This document shows positions 22,629 to 33,264 of a stretch of 64,000 nt of DNA, piece after piece. Under the pieces are notes generated by a model, which did no database searches, was not told where the DNA came from, and saw only the letters and a list, made by a program, of their open reading frames with translations. The stretch spans positions 4,040,461 through 4,104,460 of the forward strand of contig CM058238.1 in NCBI GenBank assembly GCA_030180135.1, read 5' to 3'. Both the position numbers and the translations under genes were made by a program. The DNA is from Orychophragmus violaceus. Its lineage: Eukaryota > Streptophyta > Magnoliopsida > Brassicales > Brassicaceae. Numbering within the stretch: the stretch's first letter is position 1; each line of letters starts with the position of its first letter.

Positions 22629-23610
22629 CTAGTAACCTCCCTGAATAAACGCATTGAGCCGGTTAAGCTCCTCTCGATGCTCAGTCACCACTGCACGGAC
22701 CACATCTCCTATGGACACCATTCCAATCATACCCTCCTTGTCTTTGATCACTGGAATGTGTCTGATCCGGTTATCTGTACATAGAAGAACGGTAATTTTC
22801 TTACTTTGCCTCATTACGTTTTAAACCCAAAAATCTGCATCTTTAACTGAGAAAACATATGCAAGTTTTTCTCTTTACCTGTCATCAGCTGCATAGCCCG
22901 CAAGACCTTAGTCTCTGGTGTCACGGTGATAAGCTTATTCTGCAATTACCAATTCACATATCCAGTCGGTTAAATCCCCAAAAAGCAACGGAATCTTATA
23001 ATGGTACATCACTGATTCCATACCTCTTCAGTCATAATGTCTCCTACTTTTGTTGATTTGGATGACCTACCTTGCACTATGATCTTCCGCAGATAATCTA
23101 AAAGAAATCTCAAAGTAATAAACAGATGGAGATGTGACACACAGAACAAAAACTTTCATTGACAGTCAAATTTATCTTACCTCTCTCTGTAATGATTCCA
23201 GCAAGAGATTGTTTCTCACCAGGTTTCACAACCACCAAGGCACCAACATTGTGTTGTGTCATCTACCAAAATCAAAGCACACATCAGTTCCAAATTCACA
23301 CCGAGAGATATGACTATCTAAAAGGTAAAGAGAGACATCAATTACATACAGATTTAACAGCATCGTAAACAGTGTCATCAGTTGTACACCAAAGCCAAGA
23401 TCCATCAGCACTTTTGCCTTTGGCGTTCATAACGTCAGAAATGGTTGTGCTCTCGAATCCATGTTCCTCCATACGAGCAGACTGAGTGGATTCAGAGCGT
23501 GAACAAAACACAGAAGGCTGAATCGCCGGGTTAATCACACGGAGATGTTGCAGCATAGAAGCTTTGACAACATTTCCACCGGAAATAAACGAACGAATCG
23601 CAGCTTGCAT
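22629..23610 (-). CDS. CBSX3: CBS-domain protein CBSX3 (mitochondrial)
   Basis: Five exons on the minus strand: 23350-23610, 23181-23262, 23024-23097, 22879-22939 and 22629-22774, 207 residues. A basic, Ser-rich presequence (MQAAIRSFISGGNVVKASML) fits mitochondrial import. Two CBS motifs follow: TTDDTVYDAVKSMTQHNVGA to about residue 125, and TPETKVLRAMQLMTDNRIRH to the end (FIQGGY). CBSX3 is reported in Arabidopsis to regulate mitochondrial thioredoxin and redox state (established knowledge). Probable orthologue of AT5G10860. All splice phases close correctly and the gene looks intact. Confidence 0.94.
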
Positions 23611-24010
23611 CTTTACCTATCGGAATCAAATCGATCAATGACTACTGAAAACGAGATCTAATAAGCAGTAACAATCATCGGATATACTCAACAGATAGAA
23701 GATGAATCTAACGAAAGTAGATCGAAAATAGAATGATCTGATCCAAAAGCTACAAATAGAAGCTAAGAATGTTCTTTGAAGAACCCTAAAATAGGAGATT
23801 TCATCAATCTGATTCAGGGTAGATTCTTTAAGATAGCTAAGAAAGGATAAATGGGAGATTCAGACCTGAGCTCGGAGAAGAAGAACGGATCGGAGTGAGA
23901 AGCTTGAGAACCCTAAAGTGGAAGCAAGAGACAAGCTGACGAGAGAGTTGAGTGGAGCGTTTGAAGGGTTCTAATGGATAATCTAATATATATAAAAGAC
24001 AAGTAATGAG
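23611..24010 (-). promoter_or_regulatory. CBSX3 leader and promoter region
   Basis: Upstream of the ATG the minus strand contains a sequence that could be a 5' UTR intron acceptor (CTCAG near 23867) and a TATA-like TATATATTAG near 23990. This is inferred only from position and composition. Confidence 0.35.
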
Positions 24011-26430
24011 AGAGAAAAAGTCTTGAATCCTCCAATCAAAACAAAGAATTATGCTGACGTGGCACAAATTTTAGTGACTATTCTTAAAAAAAATTTGGTG
24101 ACTATTCCTTCAATTTTTTTTTAATCTTTCTCCATCTCTTTCGATAAAACTTCTCTTCCCATTTCTCTCCAAAAAAGCTTCACCATCCTCATCGCAGATC
24201 TTCTATAATAGTAGGAGATCCCTTTAAATTTAGCTACGTAATTCTGATGACTAATAAGAAACTTTTTTTTTATCTCACACAAAAAATTCTATTGCCTGTA
24301 AACCGTTCATGATTGATGCCTCACCATTTTCTCTGCAAGTCTCTCGGATCGAAGGTATGAAATCCATCTTTCTTCTCAAATTTTTAATTCCTTAATTCCC
24401 AATTGAGTATATGGCCGAGTAATTAATAGGAGAGTTTTTATTTTATCTCTTCTCTTCCCCATCACTCACGACCTATCAGTTCTCCATTTTCATTGAAAAC
24501 CGCTAGGATCATATCTCTCCCAGAGACTAAAATTTCTTTAAAAAAGAAGAGATGGAGGAGAAGAGAAGCGGCCGAGAAGAAAATAAGAGGCGGAGGCAGA
24601 GGAGTAGAGAAGAGGCCGAGAAAAAGAGAAGAGGCGAATCAAAGCGGAGGAGAAGCGGCAGATCAAAGCGGAGGCGAAAGCGGAGGATAATCAGCGGATA
24701 CAAACAAATGTGATGACCAGATCGAAGAAGGAGAGCAGTGCCGTCGATTGTTTGAGTGGATGTGACATGGTTTTTGTAACCGTCGACCAGAGGGAACGGT
24801 GACGGAGCTGGTATCCTTGGGAACGAGTACAGTCGAACTTTGATTGACGTGGTAGTGGTCGTCTTAGATGGCTCTTGGTATTGGACATCTCCCCAACAAA
24901 ATGAATTCTCTATTATTATATGCTATCTCTTGATTCTGATTTCTCATGTAAAGTCTGATTCTTTTTCATGTTAGTGTTGGAGCAATTCGAGGCAATACTC
25001 ACGCAAATGCTTGAGGAGGTTTGGAGGTACCATATCCACAAATCTATGGAATGAATGTTAAATAATGTCTGTTCCTTTTTATTTATTCACGATTCGGACT
25101 CTTCTTCTATATTTCTTTAGCAGTTGATGAAAACTATAGGGCCCTCAAGGAGAGTCTACATCCTGGTAACATTTTCATACCTTGGTTACGATTATGTGTT
25201 TTTTATTTTGCCTGCCAAGTAAATTTTATTGATCTGATATGTCTATGTTACATCATGATACAAAAATGGAGGACAAGTATGAAACAAGGAATATGTTCTC
25301 GAAGATAAGAGTGCCTTCCTAGCTAACAGATACGCACACATATTTGAATTTCTGTTCTGAAACTTGAAGATAACATGTGTTTATGTTATTTTTTTTAATG
25401 CATATTGATTTTTAGATCACTTTATCTGCAGATTACATTTCGAGCTCCGCTTTGCCGTCTTCGGTTATTTAAAGAATCATGCTCTTGGACAACGAAACGC
25501 CATGTGATAGGTCAGTTGCAGTGCATAAACAATCCAACAAATAGTCTATCCATTGTTTTATGATAGTAAATTAAACTGACTCATACTTGGGCTTTGCTTT
25601 GTTAATAGATTACTACTCCTAAGCACTCGCCAGAAAGAAGCAGGGTCACAAGACTCACAACAGAACAAGGCCAAATCTGGTGTAGTAGAGCTGATTCTAC
25701 TCTCTTCTCAAACTCAAGTCTTCTGATTTAAAATCATGTCTCAGTTTGGACATCAATTTTTTAGTGATTGCAGATTCATGACAAATTGTTCTCTTGAGTG
25801 ATTGTAGATTCATAACAATAGTATTTCGACAAAGAAATCAGAGAGCTGTGAAGTGGAGGATATTACAGTGAACTAAACACCTTGGACACCAGTAGCAAGT
25901 CCAGGCCAAACCTAAAGAGACAAAGAGCGAAGTTTCGGGTCAAGTGAGTGGGTTGATAAGGTAATGGTGAATAACAGGCAAGACGAGATGAGAAGAGTGG
26001 AGAGTCTTTGGGGAGGAAAAAACGTTAGACAATGGCATAAATATTCTGACAGAAGACTTTTACATGAGAGATCTGTATTAAGACACTTCAAGGATATTCT
26101 CTGAACATTCTTACATCTTCATGGGAAACAACGACAACAGCACAAACGAACTAGATGCATGCACAAGTGACTCCTCTGAGCCAGACTTAATTTAACCAAT
26201 CCTCCAAGATATCATCAACAACAAGCACTACTGAGTCAAAACCCAAGAAACCCGCCTCAAAACCAATAAGAAGTCCAATTCAGGTTATTTTCATCAACTC
26301 CCTTTACAACATGTCACTTGCACATTACAATGTCGCAGCAGAAGAAATCTTAACAGTCTTTGATAGAACGTGGTAAGAGAAATAGATAGAAAGTCAGCTG
26401 GTGGTGGTACAGGGAAATGTTTTTTGATCT
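24011..26430. other. Unassigned region, possible non-coding or decayed gene
   Basis: No long ORF is recognisable. On the plus strand several short stretches are bounded by plausible AG and GT splice sites (for example 24975-25019, 25123-25165 and 25431-25507) and have higher GC than the surroundings, so a spliced non-coding RNA or decayed gene is possible. In A. thaliana, chorismate mutase 2 and a small tRNA-synthetase-related gene lie in this interval; I see no trace of them. Confidence 0.3.
24535..24690 (+). repeat. Purine-rich imperfect minisatellite
   Basis: A nearly pure purine tract made of short variants of AAGCGGAGG and GAAGAGG, including two copies of the motif ATCAAAGCGGAGG. The open frame here encodes only Arg/Glu/Gly-rich low-complexity sequence, so I do not call a gene. 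Confidence 0.6.
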
Positions 26431-26445
26431 CTTAATTCTTCTTCA

Positions 26446-26515
26446 GATGTTTTCAAAACTTTATATGTACTGCTATCTTATGTCTTTCACACATTTTAAT
26501 CTTAATTCTTCTTAA
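26446..26515 (+). repeat. 70-bp tandem repeat unit, left copy
   Basis: The unit begins GATGTTTTCAAAAC, continues with a TATGTACTGCTAT and CTTTCACACAT segment and is preceded by CTTAATTCTTCTT. A second copy starts at 26516 but is interrupted after 14 bases by a LINE fragment and resumes at about 27156-27202. Confidence 0.75.
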
Positions 26516-27169
26516 GATGTTTTCAAAACTTTTTTTTTTTAACACTTTCAAAACAAGGAACAGAACAGAGAGTATGAGCCTGAGGCTTACAATTGCAGGA
26601 CAGAAGAGACAAAGACAAGCATGCCAGTAGGCTTTGCTGAAAGTGAGAAATACGGAGTAGATGAGGCGGATTGTAGATCCATGTTGACATCCACCAAGAA
26701 TGAGGGCAGAGAACGATCTCCTTCCAAGTGCTAACGAAGGTTCTTATCCGCTTGAAGTAGCTGATCAAGCCATAACGGGCCATTACGAACCACGTACGAT
26801 TGATACTTCCGGCACCTTAACACACTTAGAGCAATTTCCATTGCTGCTCTGTTAGCTTCTTCTCCTGAATGATCAAGTGACCATTGTTGAAGAGTAGGGA
26901 GGCTGTCCAGAATGGTGTTAGTCAGTGTTTGGAACTGCGGATACTGGTGAGGATGTAGTAGAGCTTCTCTCGCCAAGACTAAAGATGACTCAAAGATGAG
27001 ACCGTCCTGTCTCAGCGAGATCATAGATTCAATTGCCCATTTGAAGCTCAAGAGTTCTGCTTCCATGCGAGATTGCACTCCGAAGTAAGATCGACGACTG
27101 TGAAAGAGGGTGTTGCCGTCGCTGTTCCTCGTGATCCATGCCACACCACAAATCTGATGTTTTCAAAAC
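26516..27169 (-). mobile_element. 5'-truncated LINE insertion with 14-bp TSD
   Basis: A 14-bp target-site duplication, GATGTTTTCAAAAC, lies at 26516-26529 and again at 27156-27169. A T-run right after the left copy (26530-26540) is the poly(A) tail of a minus-strand insert. The insert carries only the C-terminal RNase H-like domain of a LINE ORF2 and a short 3' UTR, the usual result of incomplete target-primed reverse transcription. Confidence 0.85.
26731..27144 (-). pseudogene. LINE RNase H (RVT_3) C-terminal fragment
   Basis: About 137 residues matching the end of plant LINE ORF2: VAWITRNSDGNTLFHSRRSY, then SRMEAELLSFKWAIESM (acidic residues of the RNase H fold), then a helical tail ending in LQADKNLR. 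The catalytic HTDGAW start of the domain was never copied, since the insertion is cut at 27155. It is not a functional gene. Confidence 0.85.
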
Positions 27170-29655
27170 GTTATGTACTGCTATTTTATCTCTTTCACAC
27201 ATCTTTACTTTTGAGTCTTGGCCCATCATGTCTACTATCTTTTTTTTTCTTTTTGGTCCAAACATCATGTCTACTATCTATGGAAATGTTTTAAATAGAA
27301 GAAGGAATATTATTACTGACTTAAGTTTGTTTTTGATTTGCTGCTACTTCTGAGGCAACGTGTTGCTTTGTAATCTTATAAATAAAAAAAGCTCCTCTAT
27401 ACTATGTCATACTTTATCTGTGTGGATCATGTTTACTCTTATTATGGATAAGCTTTTATACGCTATATAAAATAAATATATAGTATAAAATAAAATAACA
27501 TGAAATGTTTTCAAAATAGTTAAGAGTACTTAATATGATTTAATAAAAGATTTATAGGAACTTAAAATCTGTCTCCATCTAAAAAATATATTAAAATAAT
27601 ATTCAAACAAAATATTTAGAATTTTTCAGAACTTTTCACTTTATTTTTTTTTTCCAAAAATATATTATATCAAATTAATCAAGTGCTATATTATGAGTAA
27701 ATAATACAAAATAATAAATAATTATTTTAAACATTTTTTTTTTTTAAATCGCATTTTGGATTGATGGAAAACATTGTAAAGCGTATTTTAAATATTAGTA
27801 TCTCCAACTTATTTTAAGATTTCAACAAATCTTCTTGATTACTAATAGACAAAAAACATGACTATGAAGAGATTAAGAAACATTTTAAAATATACATTGA
27901 GACAACAAACGTTCTACACCTACTTAACCAATATAATTGGTAGCCGGAGAACACAACAACGTGAGAAACAAAATTAACCCTACAAGAAATTATTGGCCAA
28001 AATGGAAAAAAGAATGCAAGAATATTAAAAGAAAAAAGTATCGATCTTTAAAAGACCACCAAAATACATGCCTTATTCACCATGTAGAGTATCATACTCA
28101 AATAGATGCATAAAAGATAATACTAATAAGAGAATAAATAGTTTGCAAGTGTGCGGATAAGCCATTTTATCATAAACAACTATACAAAAATACACAAATT
28201 TATGAATAAACGAAAATAATATGTTATATAATAGCATATTTCTTTTTCTTCATCTAATTATCCATATTATCAAAATAAATTTTAGAAGTGGACCTCACAG
28301 AAATACATTAATATCAAATTTTAGTATCAACTTAATATCATTAGTTTTTAAATAGTTCCTAAACAGATAAATAGAAATATCTATGTATATAGGTGTACAT
28401 TAATGTAATTACTAAAAAACACATAACAAATCATTTTAATTCCGAAAATAAGAGATATTAAGATACTTTATAGAAACTAAATTATTGACTTTAAAAATTA
28501 GATCGAACAGAAAAATTTGGAGTTGAAGATTTAAAATAATAATAAACAAATAGCTCTCATAATTATTTTCTTAATTATAGGTATAGGTCATGTCGTATGT
28601 GATAATTAATCAATAGAAAATCTCCATATTTTTTTGGGAGCTATGATAATAGACAAATGATAGACGAATAATAGAAAAGAGCCATAAGTGGATCTATAGT
28701 TCAAATTAAGCTGAAAATTTGTGTTTATAGTTAAAACATTTAATCTCTTAATAATTACTATGATGCTTAGAATATATTTTTTTAATCTTACTATTCTTAC
28801 ATTTTCAAATTTAAAATGATGATGTAGGTAGGTTTTAATTGTACGTCACTCACTTTTTTTTTTTGTTAATTGAATCGAATGTAAGGTTAATATTTTTACT
28901 TCATATTTTTCTATGTTACTGTGTTTTATTATATTTTAGCCCAAAATATAATTTTGTAACATATTATTAATGTAAACTATATAATCTAATAAACGATGGT
29001 ATTATTTTTGAGGACATAGAGCATAATAAGCATTTTTAAACATTGGATACATAATTCCATTAACCGTTCGTATATCTTCATAATTGTTTGCGTCTTTAAC
29101 TATTTTTAAAAGAAGCCTCAAGTAAAACAATTCACCATCAGCTGTTAGATTTTTTTGTTTATTCTGTAGTTTTTCCGCCCCGTCTCCATTCAATAACATC
29201 CACTTTTGGAAGCATGAAGCTTTATCTTTTTAATTTTTCAAACCATTGACAATTTCTTATTCTTTAATAGTAGTTTCCTACATTAGCCAAAGAAAGAATT
29301 GTTAAATATGCAATATTTTTGAATAAAAATAAGTAAATCCTTACTTTAACTAACAAGGTTATAGCCTGGGTATTTATTTGCTCACGTGACATCTTCAAAC
29401 TGCCACTGAAAAATGGAGAAGAGAAAGCAAAATGTGTCAATATTTGTGGAAGTGAAGATCATATTTATAGTAAAAGTATACGTAAACCATTTCTTGATAA
29501 TGTAAATCTAAATATAGATTTTTGTTGTAGCATTCAAGGTTCTTAGCCTAAAAAATGGGTATTATTTTGACTATACATATTTAAATAAAAAAGTTTTAGA
29601 CCAAAACCAATACTAATTTAAATTTTGCATATGATGAGAAGGTATGAAATAGTCA
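27170..29655. other. AT-rich gene-free region with long-range repeats
   Basis: No coding sequence. The stretch about 28579-28810 is a diverged direct repeat of about 30053-30275, sharing the GGTCATGTC segment, AATAGAAAATCT, GTGGATC(T/C)A and CTTACTATTCTT blocks. Part of this region may belong to the Helitron whose 3' end is at 30514. Confidence 0.45.
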
Positions 29656-29927
29656 TACTCCCTCCGTTTCACAAAGATGCATGTTTTAAAAAAAAAATTT
29701 GTTTCACAAAGATATATTTTTTAGCTTTTCTATGCATACTTTATTAATTAATGATGATGTTTTGAAAACTTTAAAAAGATTAATTAAATTTATTGAACTA
29801 CTATTGGTTTAGAGATATTGGAAACTGTAGAGTAACAAAAATTGATGCATTTATAATTAAGTATTAATTGTTTTCTTAATATATCTGAAAAATCTAAAAA
29901 ATTTATCTTTGTGAAACAGAGGGAGTA
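29656..29927. mobile_element. Stowaway-like MITE
   Basis: A 268-bp element (29658-29925) flanked by TA on both sides. The terminal inverted repeats are CTCCCTCCGTTTCACAAAGA at the left and, reversed, CTCCCTCTGTTTCACAAAGA at the right, the Stowaway/Tc1-mariner signature. It has no coding capacity. Confidence 0.9.
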
Positions 29928-30052
29928 GAACTTAATATCAAAACTAAATCGAATCCGTAACATACTACTTAAAACTGACTGAAATATTTAAGCCCCCTCC
30001 AAAAATTGTGGTATAACCAAAGAATTTTTTTAACATTAATATATTTCTCTCT

Positions 30053-30514
30053 AAATTATAGGTCATGTCATATGTTACAATGGATTAATAGAAAATCTTT
30101 TTTTTTACCTATGAGAATAAAGCATAGTAGACTTATAATAGAATTCTTTTTATGTGGATCCAGAGTTCAAATTATATGCAAATAATGTGTATAGAGCTAA
30201 AACTTTTAAATTCTTAATATTTTTTTGATGATTAAAGTATGTTCTCCTAATCTTACTATTCTTGCATTTCCAAATTTAAAGTATATTGATTAATGAAAAT
30301 TGTTTTTTTGGTTAGCCATTTCCCTCTTTTATCTGTCTATTTATACTAAAATAATGTTACATTATATTTTACCTAAAATACAACTTGAAACACATTCTTA
30401 ATATAAACTTTATAATCTTCCATATTAATGTATTGCTTTGTTCTACTATTGAATGTAAATTAAAATAAATCTATGGAAATACAATGCCCGTGCAACGCAC
30501 GGGCCAGAATCTAG
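30053..30514 (+). mobile_element. Helitron 3' terminus
   Basis: The 3' end shows a palindrome CCCGTGC-AAC-GCACGGG at 30487-30503, seven bases of spacer and a terminal CTAG at 30511-30514, followed by host T, as expected for Helitron insertion between A and T. The 5' TC end could not be located; the element probably extends into the repeat-bearing region on the left. The start given here is only the beginning of the internal repeat. Confidence 0.7.
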
Positions 30515-31315
30515 TCATCTAATATAAATAAACTTTTTCCGATAGTGAAACACTGACGACTTTTTTTTATCCTTAAAAAATATTATAAAAACATTAAAAT
30601 TAGTGATGGCTGTTCATTCAATTATTCTGTCATATCCTTGCACTATCAATAGGCCCACTTACAAACTCTCAGGTCCACTTTGACAGGGCCCAGATTTTTG
30701 TACAAATTATTTTTGGTTTTTGGTTCGGATCGTACGGATCGATTAACCAAAGTTTTCATTTTTTATATAAACCAAAATAAACGGATTTTAACTAAAATAC
30801 ATTAAATCTTTCTAACCAAACCGATCTGAACCAACCTGAACTGAAAATACCTAAAATTAACCAAATTAACCAAAATTATCCGAAACGAATTGATCCAAAT
30901 AACCAAATATATCCAAAATTAATCAAAATAGCCGAATTAACCGAATTTTCTTCTCTGATAGAACTATAACATTAATGTGAAAACGTTAGAAAGACAATAA
31001 CCGGAAAACCGAACAGAAACCAAACCGAAGAACGAAAGTTTGATGCCTAGTCAAGAGTGTTCTTTAAATCTTAGGTTAGAACTTTGAGTCGACAAATACA
31101 CCATTATTTATAGAATAAGTATCCTCTCAAGCAATGTAAAAGGTAAATTATTTACAAAACTTTCATATCAGGAAGAAATTTCACATCCAAATATCTCTTT
31201 TAAAATCTCTGCTCCACAGCAAATTGGAGAAAAAAGGCAAATCCATTCATTAATATATAGTTTCTTCACAAAATTACACTTATGTTTTCTTATAAAACTT
31301 AAAACAACAAAGTTC
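30515..31315. other. Gene-free spacer with CCGAAC/AACCAAA-type low complexity
   Basis: From about 30710 to 31030 the sequence is rich in AACCAAAATTA, AACCGAA and similar words, a low-complexity type common in Brassicaceae intergenic DNA and also present at 45440-45880. No gene is supported. Confidence 0.45.
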
Positions 31316-32759
31316 TTACCTAGAGAGAGGGTAACGACGAGTTTGAAAGTTGGAGGTGATTCTAGAAGGTTCTGGAATATGTTCAGAGACTATATATGCA
31401 GTGTCTTTCCACCAAGAAGCTTCTGCTTCTTTCACATGAAGCCTTTGTTTAGCATCTTCCAATGCCTTCTCAAGCTCCTTTATCTCTTCTTCTTGTCTTG
31501 TCTCCATGAGTTCGTGTAGCCTTCTCTCCAGCTCATAAGGACAAACTCCTTGTCGTTCCTCCAAGGGCTCTGAACACATGTGTCTGGACCTTGTTCCTTC
31601 TGAATCTTCACTCTTCTCTGAAACCTCCTGTATATCATTTTCACAGCAACGTTATAGTTCCATTAGAGAAGATAATCAAGATCAGTTCATCCAAAAGAGA
31701 ACAAGAATCTTTAAACGCTTAAATCCCAGGAGCTAAAAGCCAAGTTCTTTACCTTGTGCTTAGAGTCTTGACCAATCTGAAGAAGCTCAAACTCAGCTTC
31801 AAGTTCTGCTTCAAGCTGATCCATTTCTCCACCAAGATCTTCTTCCTTTCCCTTACATACGTAATGTTTCAAAGAACCTTCACATCCAACAGACAAAGAT
31901 GTCTCCAGGAACTGTGGAGAGTAATAGTGATCAGTAGAAGATTCAGGGCCATCCACAACGTCACTTGTTGTGGAGTAAGCAGAGGTTTCACTCAGCTCTT
32001 GCTTCCCATAGAGAAACTTGTGTTGTTTTCGCCTCAGATCATCATTGTGATACCGTAATAACTTGTCTATATCGTTCCGTAACTCCACAAACTCTTGCTG
32101 TTTTCGCCTCATTTCATTGTTCTTGCATTCGAGAAGCTTCTCTATATCGTTACGTAGCTCGGCTATCTTCTGAATCTCTTCTCTACCAGTAGCAATCAGA
32201 TGTAGTAGATAAGAACTCATTCCAATGGTAAACCAAAACTCTCTTGTTTGCAGTTCTAGAGGCAAACAAACAAACAAAAATCGAAATTATAATTGAGAGA
32301 CCAATTAGTCGATGAACTGATGATCTATGCTCTATGCGATACTGAATTCAATTCACACAGTATAATCATCTAGTTCTTCAATCAATTGGTAGAAAAGTCA
32401 TATTAAAAACATTAATCAAACTCAAAAAACCTAACCAATCAATAAGCTATATTCATATGCTAATTAAGAAAATTGTTACCGGAATCGATCGTCTGTGGCG
32501 GAGAATCTGTAAATTCGCCAACTCCACGACCATCCTCTGCGATATTTCTGATCCTCGACGAGTCATAGTCTCTCACCCGTCCTTCCGCCATAGACTTCTT
32601 CTTCCCTTTGACCTTCCCCGTTGGGGAAAACCACCGAGCCATGGCTCTACGTGGGGAAGGACACCTGATCCGGATGCATCCAGTTCTCACTCCTCCACCG
32701 CTATCCATCGGAGATTTCAAAAACACAACCGGAATTCCACGACGGAATTCAAACTCCAA
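31316..32759 (-). CDS. POLAR-like coiled-coil protein
   Basis: Three exons on the minus strand: 32480-32759, 31753-32255 and 31316-31627, 364 residues. The exon 1 to 2 junction gives TIDSELQTREFWFTIGMSSY, a conserved block in the POLAR (asymmetric division) family. Coiled-coil heptads follow (REEIQKIAELRNDIEKLLEC and a near-repeat, VELRNDIDKLL), then an acidic coiled coil (DQLEAELEAEFELLQIG) and a C-terminal one (ELERRLHELMETRQEEEIKE). In stomatal-lineage cells POLAR proteins polarise and scaffold BIN2 kinases (known for Arabidopsis POLAR and PL1). Position suggests the orthologue of AT5G10890. I used the first in-frame ATG; MDSGGG 17 codons later is possible. The stop TAA overlaps a good GTAAG donor. 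Confidence 0.8.
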
Positions 32760-33032
32760 AATGGGTCGCTAACGAGAGGGGAAATGAATTGAATAGAGAG
32801 ATAGATTTAAAATTGGGATTGACGAAAGAGAGAGACCAGAGAGGAATATATTAATGAGAATCACGAGATAAGCAAGGTGTTCTTTCGACTTCGGTTTACA
32901 AAATGCGTTTTTGTACTTTGGAGGGAAACTTTGAATTGTTTGGAAACTCTTTTAATGCTCTCTATCACCTCTCATTTTCTTCAGTTAATAATAAAATCTA
33001 GGAACAAGAATTGGCATAAAACAAAACAAAAA
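32760..33032. promoter_or_regulatory. Upstream region of the POLAR-like gene
   Basis: Short AT-rich region above the start codon, expected to hold the leader and promoter. GAGAGA-type motifs lie just above the ATG. No gene. Confidence 0.4.
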
Positions 33033-33142
33033 GAGAAAAGTCATAAAATAGCACAAAAACATATCTTATCATAAATATAGCACCAAGGAAAATAATTCAC
33101 ATTTTTAGCATTATTTTAATTACAAAGATTTTTATAGCATTA

Positions 33143-33215
33143 TATAATTTAGGGTTTAGGATTAATTATTTAGGGTTTAGGGTTTATTATTTAGAGTTTA
33201 GGGTATAGTATTTAG
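33143..33215. repeat. Telomere-like TTTAGGG repeats (left part)
   Basis: Degenerate copies of the plant telomere unit, such as TTTAGGGTTTAGG and TTTAGGGTTTAGGGTTTA, alternating with ATTATTTAG. The array continues at 39561-39640 beyond the LINE. Confidence 0.8.
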
Positions 33216-33264
33216 GATTTTTTTTTTTTGGTGCTAAAACATTGATTACTTCATAAAGTTGGGC

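Noticed and set aside
24493..24690. Arg/Glu/Gly-rich 65-residue ORF
   Set aside because: It is the translation of a purine-rich minisatellite.
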